DNA of 45,641 bases from Branchiostoma floridae (Eukaryota; Chordata; Leptocardii; Amphioxiformes; Branchiostomatidae). The position numbers and the translations under genes are program-made. The notes beneath the pieces are model-generated. The model worked only from the letters and a program-made list of their open reading frames with translations. It was not told the DNA's origin and searched no databases. The DNA lies in the NCBI RefSeq assembly GCF_000003815.2, contig NC_049984.1, positions 11,562,337 to 11,607,977 of the forward strand, written 5' to 3'. Below are positions 42,501-45,641 of this stretch, in pieces (positions within the stretch are counted from its first letter, which is position 1; the number at the start of each line of letters is the position of its first letter).

Positions 42501-44125
42501 CACCCCAGGTCTTCAATCTGGAAGAAGAAAGGTGTGTCACGGTGACCCCCCGAGCTCCGTACAGCACGCAGGGAGGATCATGCCAACCAGGGCAGGTAGG
42601 AGGAAGCAAACGTTTCATATTGGTCTATTCGTATGCTTGTGGTTAGGTTAGTTCATTTATATCCACTTGCTTGTTTGTATGTATAGACGTATAAGACCAT
42701 GCCAAAGTCATTGTAATTTTGTTGTACCAATAAAGATTTTAAAAATCAATTTGATACAATTTTGTGTACTTCCTTTGAGGCAGCAGATTATTTATTCCTG
42801 GGTGTTCATTTTCCTCTTCCAGAGTTTCTGCTTGCAGACTGGCCGATGTGTCCCTGACACGTGTACAACCACCACCACTGTCGACAAGGAGAGAGCTGTT
42901 ACCTGTAGTGGGAATGAGGTCAGAAAATTATATTTGATATTGCTCTTTTTATAATGATTGTCAGGAAATATGATTTTCTTTACTTTCCCAAGGGTACCCC
43001 ACGGTCCTTTTTTTTCTGATGGATCTCTGCCTTGCTGGAAGAAGCGCTGAATTGTACATAAAATTTTGAAGTCATTGGGTATTAGGACAACCAAACTAAT
43101 TTTTTATTCAAATGTCTCTAAAAACGATTCCTAGCCTTATATATATCACATTCTGTCAAAGTGTGACATATCTCAATATCTTGTGTATTGGTCTGTCCTA
43201 GGTATTCTCCATGCAGGCAAACCGATGTGTCCAGGTCATGCCCACATCCACTACCACCAACGACGACACAGTTACCTGCAGTGAGAATGAGGTATCACAC
43301 AGTAATTACAGTGTAAAATATAATAAAATGTAGTGAATGGTTGTGACAGTAGGTGTTACTATGGTAGTAGTTGTGTGGGACCAAATGGCCTAATCGGCAG
43401 CATGTTTGACTCAGGCCCAGAAGGTCCTGAGTTCAAACCCTGCCGTGTCACCGATCTTGTACCCTTGGGAAAGGCACTTTACACGACTTTCCTCACTTCA
43501 CTCAAGTGAAAAATGAGTATATAGGCTACAAAGGTCTTCAGCAAATTGAAGTTGGTAGCCTCAAAACGAAAGAAGAAGACGAGTAGAATGCCTGTTGCTC
43601 CACATTGTTTCCACAGATGGTTGGATTAAAGACAATCTATGTGTAGCTTGAAGGAGCCTTGATATGAAACATCTTGCATGGTACAAACAAAGTCCTCAGT
43701 GTGAACATCTGTGAATTCTGATGATGTCAATGATCTTGACAACTTGCTTTGGCCTCTTCTAGGTTTTCAACTTGCAGACAGGGCAATGCACACGTGTCCC
43801 AACCGCTGCCAGTAAGGAGGCGCATGGTCTTTTTAGCGAATGCCCACAAACGCCCACTCTAGAGAAGTCCGCGCTGCACGAATCTCATTTTTTTTGCTTG
43901 GAATATGTCCACGTTGTGCTCCCATGTATTAATCCTGAGTTTCAAGTCAATCCATTCACCCGAAGTGACATAAATCAAAGTTTTCGATTCTCGATGGTCT
44001 TTTTAGCGAACGCCCAGCAAAATGTCTTTTTAGCGAATGCCCACTATATCCACAAAAATATCGGCCGTCGCGCAACGACACCTAAACCTACCGCCACAAA
44101 CATGTTCAAGATGGTGTCCCATTGA
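36527..44125 (+). CDS. Secreted modular Cys-rich/mucin-like protein, unknown family, 13 exons
   Basis: Spliced model; exons 36527-36557, 36943-37229, 37391-37558, 38047-38182 (start uncertain), 38529-39220, 39959-40045, 41400-41474, 41607-41687, 42316-42390, 42509-42595, 42823-42918, 43202-43291, 43763-44125. All phases join and give 755 residues. Order of parts: signal peptide (1-24); Pro/Gly decapeptide repeat; Cys-rich segments with an FCPxxxxCL motif (FCPATNLCLP, FCPTSRRCIL); acidic pentapeptide repeats; Ser/Thr/Pro stalk; then repeated modules of the form hF(C/S)xxxGxCV...VxCxxx(E/Q), one per exon. No membrane segment is visible after the signal peptide, so it is probably extracellular. 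I do not recognise the family. The last exon is disrupted, so the real 3' end is unknown. Confidence 0.72.
36943..37229 (+). CDS. Modular gene exon 2 (signal peptide end, PDGSHGPYPx repeats)
   Basis: 287 bases, 95 codons after the split codon. Continues VCTAVVVVCGQRWPGQ, then the decapeptide PDGSHGPYPS/PDGSHGPYPY from a 30-bp tandem duplication (37009-37068), then an Asn-Cys-rich part with NATHNCRDHPEICRYRQELK. Acceptor TGCTTTCCAG, donor GTAATT, ends in phase 0. Confidence 0.75.
37391..37558 (+). CDS. Modular gene exon 3 (four-Cys module plus FCP motif)
   Basis: 168 bases, 56 codons, phase 0 at both ends. RFCAGLGGCVVGDDC...LQCLPG is one module, followed by TVFCPATNLCLPTNMTSYCI. Acceptor TCTTAACAG, donor GTACCG. 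Confidence 0.78.
37597..37652. repeat. GA/GT microsatellite
   Basis: A (GA)n-rich run followed directly by (GT)n in intron 3 of the modular gene. Confidence 0.9.
38047..38182 (+). CDS. Modular gene exon 4 (start uncertain)
   Basis: The frame DCLGCGSSYCRRIVGYRHCH ends at donor ATTG|GTAAGT in phase 1, exactly what exon 5 needs. The acceptor is less sure: CATTAAAG|AATGAG at 38046 gives a phase-0 start, but other AGs up to about 38085 would also do. Confidence 0.55.
38239..38298. repeat. Two-copy ~30-bp tandem repeat in intron 4 of the modular gene
   Basis: GGAATCCGTCTGACTGCTAT followed by AACAAAAAA is repeated once with one change. No function apparent. Confidence 0.8.
38529..39220 (+). CDS. 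Modular gene exon 5 (FCP motif, acidic pentapeptide repeats, STP stalk)
   Basis: 692 bases, 230 codons. Starts AFCPTSRRCILENEACEGF, then about 115 residues built from a 15-bp/5-residue unit (EEPGT, EEPRR, EDSWT), then a Ser/Thr/Pro stretch in units such as STLKPSTPKT, ending PYGHDANPNCTM. Acceptor TTTCTACAG, donor GTAAAG. Because the repeat has no stops in several frames, long antisense frames here are shadows. Confidence 0.8.
38617..38975. repeat. 15-bp tandem coding repeat (pentapeptide EEPxx)
   Basis: Units such as GAAGAACCAGGGACG, GAAGAACCACGGAGG and GAAGACTCGTGGACG alternate irregularly; three GAACCAGGGAC(G/C)GAAGACTCG blocks in a row show recent unit duplication. It is likely to vary in length between individuals. 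Confidence 0.85.
39221..39958. other. Intron 5 of the modular gene, with two exon-like stretches
   Basis: About 39463-39545 has a frame VCTTECHLGNQG...EVNCRPSQ resembling a module but no fitting splice sites. At 39651 a strong acceptor (TCATTTTACTTAG) is followed by VCKERVTEMYCELLLCKP and a stop overlapping AATAAA, which could be an alternative last exon. Neither is needed for the main model. Confidence 0.4.
39959..40045 (+). CDS. Modular gene module exon M1
   Basis: 87 bases, 29 codons, phase 0: IFCAEYGRCVPRDSSCHGDG then KGVTCLPGQ. Four Cys, like the exon 3 module. Acceptor TGCATCAG, donor GTGAGC. Confidence 0.78.
40046..41251. other. Intron after module M1
   Basis: 1.2 kb with no recognised feature; AT-rich. 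No further module exon can be read on the plus strand. Confidence 0.55.
41252..41314 (+). pseudogene. Decayed module exon
   Basis: Reads VFSVETGTCVCTERTEIRLD then a stop, clearly a module copy (compare VFSAELGTCVS), but the base pair before it is TG instead of AG, it lacks the second half with the last Cys, and no donor follows. It lies between M1 and M2. Confidence 0.65.
41400..41474 (+). CDS. Modular gene module exon M2
   Basis: 75 bases, 25 codons, phase 0: AFSLESGRCVSTDKKKGEVT then CGNRE. The first Cys of the four-Cys type is Ser here, leaving two Cys. Acceptor CGTTTTCAG, donor GTATGA. Confidence 0.78.
41607..41687 (+). CDS. Modular gene module exon M3
   Basis: 81 bases, 27 codons, phase 0: VFSAELGTCVSAAVLDKTQA then VTCRPGE. 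Acceptor CCTGTCAG, donor GTACGG. The intron before it is only 132 bases. Confidence 0.78.
41688..42315. other. Intron between modules M3 and M4
   Basis: 628 bases; a GTGATACTAGTGATAAC / GTGAAACTAGTGAAAGC microrepeat near 41982-42040 is the only structure seen. Confidence 0.5.
42316..42390 (+). CDS. Modular gene module exon M4
   Basis: 75 bases, 25 codons, phase 0: VFSADVGRCVLDRDTTWTAS then CGNGE. Acceptor AAATGTCAG, donor GTAACG. Confidence 0.78.
42509..42595 (+). CDS. Modular gene module exon M5
   Basis: 87 bases, 29 codons, phase 0: VFNLEEERCVTVTPRAPYST then QGGSCQPGQ. Acceptor ACACCCCAG, donor GTAGGA; the preceding intron is 118 bases. Confidence 0.78.
42823..42918 (+). CDS. Modular gene module exon M6
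   Basis: 96 bases, 32 codons, phase 0: SFCLQTGRCVPDTCTTTTTV then DKERAVTCSGNE. It keeps the four-Cys pattern. Acceptor CTCTTCCAG, donor GTCAGA. Confidence 0.78.
43202..43291 (+). CDS. Modular gene module exon M7
   Basis: 90 bases, 30 codons, phase 0: VFSMQANRCVQVMPTSTTTN then DDTVTCSENE. Acceptor TGTCCTAG, donor GTATCA. Confidence 0.78.
43292..43762. other. Intron between modules M7 and M8
   Basis: 471 bases, largely the SINE at 43382-43565. Confidence 0.6.
43382..43565 (+). repeat. tRNA-derived SINE, second family
   Basis: A box in TGGCCTAATCGGCAGCATG and B box GAGTTCAAACCC at tRNA-like spacing, then a body with CCCTTGGGAAAGGCACTTTA and TTCCTCACTTCACTCAAGTG and a GAAGAAGAAG-like tail. It differs from the SINEs at 14885 and 34308. 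Confidence 0.75.
43763..44125 (+). CDS. Modular gene module exon M8, disrupted
   Basis: Acceptor CCTCTTCTAG; VFNLQTGQCTRVPTAASKEA follows the module pattern for about 20 residues. Then the sequence changes at about 43826 into foreign DNA with repeated GGTCTTTTTAGCGAATGCCC, and the final Cys and donor are missing. The frame happens to stay open to a stop at 44123-44125, so a chimeric C-terminus is possible. Confidence 0.6.
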   Translation, partial: VFNLQTGQCTRVPTAASKEAHGLFSECPQTPTLEKSALHESHFFCLEYVHVVLPCINPEFQVNPFTRSDINQSFRFSMVFLANAQQNVFLANAHYIHKNIGRRATTPKPTATNMFKMVSH

Positions 44126-44290
44126 TGTGTACGGAGTTTCCGTGCTTTACAAGCATTTTAAGTCCCTGTTTTTGGTCAAAATGTACGGCGCCGATACTAC
44201 CATACATTAACTATAGCAATTCAAAATGGCGGGCACTAGTCATGTGACCTCCTTGCGGGACTGTTCTATAAGTATCGCGGGAGGGACTGT
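43826..44290. mobile_element. Inserted sequence with three TCTTTTTAGCGAATGCCC repeats
   Basis: The motif is at 43826-43846, 43996-44016 and 44023-44043. It begins in the middle of module exon M8. The right limit is not clear; 44190-44290 is GC-rich and promoter-like (AAAATGGCGGGC, GTCATGTGAC, TATAAG). Type of element unknown. Confidence 0.5.
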
Positions 44291-44979
44291 TGTAGCATAG
44301 CTAATCATACAACCATTTTAGAGTGAATTCTGAACAAGATTTTCATTTCATAGTGCTATCATCTGACTGATATTTACATTGTGGTCCTTTTTTCTGTGCT
44401 ATTATTACCCAGGTTTGAGGAACTTAGTGCAAATATGGATATTGATTCACCTCAGTGCCCAATTAATGTACAAAAGGCTCAGACACATTAGTGTTATAAA
44501 CCTGACTAGGGGCAGGTAACCAATACTAGAAAAACATAGCTATTTATTATTAACAATACTATTTACATTATGATAATAACTCTTCACCAAACTGGACTTT
44601 TCTTATCTTTATTTATCACAGAAACATTGTTACAATGAGGATTTGATTAGATGAGTATCTGTTACAGTGTGTACAAACTTATTTGAAATACAAAAATGTA
44701 TTTCATTTCACTTCCTAAATATTTTTAAAGTATTGGAAGAAGTTGACACATAAACAATATTAATTGCATTATTTGTGTGCAGTAAAATGTGACCACATGC
44801 TATCAATAGCCTAATAAAATGTTGGAACATGGCACAAGCGGGCTCCTCTTCTGAGTACAGAAAGGAAATGTTTTATAACATTTAGTTATGACGTAGAAAA
44901 TTTCAATTGTAAAATGTACCTTTATTAACATTTACAAACAAATTGTTTTTTTTCTCTTCTTAATAAATGACAACAATAC
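44291..44979. other. AT-rich non-coding stretch
   Basis: No gene or repeat recognised; many AATAAA-like hexamers make the polyadenylation site of the modular gene impossible to choose. Confidence 0.55.
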
Positions 44980-45641
44980 AGGTAAGTAAGGTGTGTTTCC
45001 TTTTATAACAGGCCATGTAAGACGCCGTACAGGTAAGTAAGGTGTGTTTCCTTTTATAGCAGACCAGGTAAGACACCGTACAGGTGAGGAAGGTGTGTTT
45101 CCTTGACTACAGACTAGGTAAGACACCTTACAGGTGAGTAACGTGTATTTCCTTTCATTACAGACCAGGTAAGACACCGTACAGGTGAGTAACGTGTATT
45201 TCCTTTGTTTACAAACCAGGTAAGACACCATACAGGTGAGTAACGTGTATTTCCTTTGATAACAGACCAGGTAAGACACCGTACAGGTGAGTAAGGTGTG
45301 TTTCCTTGACTACAGACTAGGTAAGACACCGTACATGTGAGTAACGTGTATTTCCTTTGATTACAGACCAGGTAAGACACCATACAGGTGAGTAACGTGT
45401 ATTTCCTTTCATTACAGACCAGGTAAGACACCGCACAGGTGAGTAAGGTGTGTTTCCTTTTTCTATAGACCAGATAGGGTATTACACAGGTGAGTAAGGC
45501 GTCTTTCCTTTGCCTATATACCATATAGGCCATTATAGAGGTGAGTAAGGCGTCTTTCCTTTGCCTATAGACCAGATAGGGTATTATGCAGGTGAGTAAA
45601 GCAACTTTCCTTTGCCTATAGACCAGATAGGGTATATACAG
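44980..45641. repeat. 51-bp minisatellite with splice-site-like units, runs off the window
   Basis: Thirteen units, mostly 51 bp with two of 50 bp (the third and seventh, both with CCTTGACTACAGACTAGG). Typical unit: CAGGTGAGTAACGTGTATTT then CCTTTCATTACAGACCAGG and TAAGACACCGTA. Each has a near-perfect donor (CAG|GTGAGT), a pyrimidine tract with ACAG, and a second donor (CAG|GTAAGA). The last four units are a diverged subtype (GACCAGATAGGGTATTA). Long antisense open frames of 17-residue period are by-products of the 51-bp period. Confidence 0.9.

Noticed and set aside
44932-45533. Antisense open frames of 115 and 139 codons with a 17-residue repeat (SYLVCNQRKYTLLTC)
   Set aside because: The period is that of the 51-bp minisatellite and the frame shifts at the 50-bp units; no upstream start or gene context on that strand.
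44980-45641. CRISPR-like regular repeat
   Set aside because: Units are contiguous and similar over their whole length, with no unique spacers, in a eukaryotic context; it is a minisatellite.

Overview
This is eukaryotic DNA: the genes have introns with GT/AG borders, one assembly gap (127 N at 2785-2911) is present, and many short fold-back transposons and tRNA-derived SINEs fill the introns. The protein sequences are closest in feel to vertebrates without being vertebrate, and the mix of small inverted-repeat elements fits a cephalochordate (amphioxus, Branchiostoma-like). That placement is inference; no search was run.

Layout. (1) Positions 1-31750, minus strand: most of an ELMO (CED-12) engulfment and cell-motility gene. 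I could place 18 coding exons whose phases all join, giving 561 codons from the start Met to the first part of the PH domain; the remaining 3' exons lie left of position 1. Introns 1, 2, 4, 8, 9, 15 and 16 carry most of the mobile DNA: a Tc1/mariner relic with very long inverted ends (27942-29191), a recurring ~210-bp fold-back MITE, SINE copies and other inverted-repeat elements. (2) Positions 31751-32121: a 371-bp head-to-head interval between the ELMO and TIM50 start codons, with ETS/GABP-, NRF1- and YY1-type motifs. (3) Positions 32122-33321, plus strand: an uninterrupted 399-codon TIM50 gene (mitochondrial TIM23 translocase receptor). (4) Positions 33322-36526: intergenic, with a SINE and a GC-hairpin repeat. 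(5) Positions 36527 to about 44125, plus strand: a gene I do not recognise. It encodes a signal peptide, a Pro/Gly repeat, Cys-rich modules, an acidic pentapeptide-repeat region, a Ser/Thr/Pro-rich stalk and then a series of separate phase-0 exons, each coding one copy of a 25-32 residue Cys module. One extra copy is decayed, and the last copy is broken by foreign sequence. (6) Positions 44980-45641: a 51-bp minisatellite whose every unit contains near-perfect splice donor and acceptor sequences; it runs off the window end.

The most interesting part is the right-hand gene: a one-module-per-exon array in which every module exon can be skipped or duplicated without changing frame, alongside recognisable dead and interrupted copies. 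ELMO (cytosolic Rac/DOCK signalling) and TIM50 (mitochondrial import) share a promoter region but have no evident functional link.
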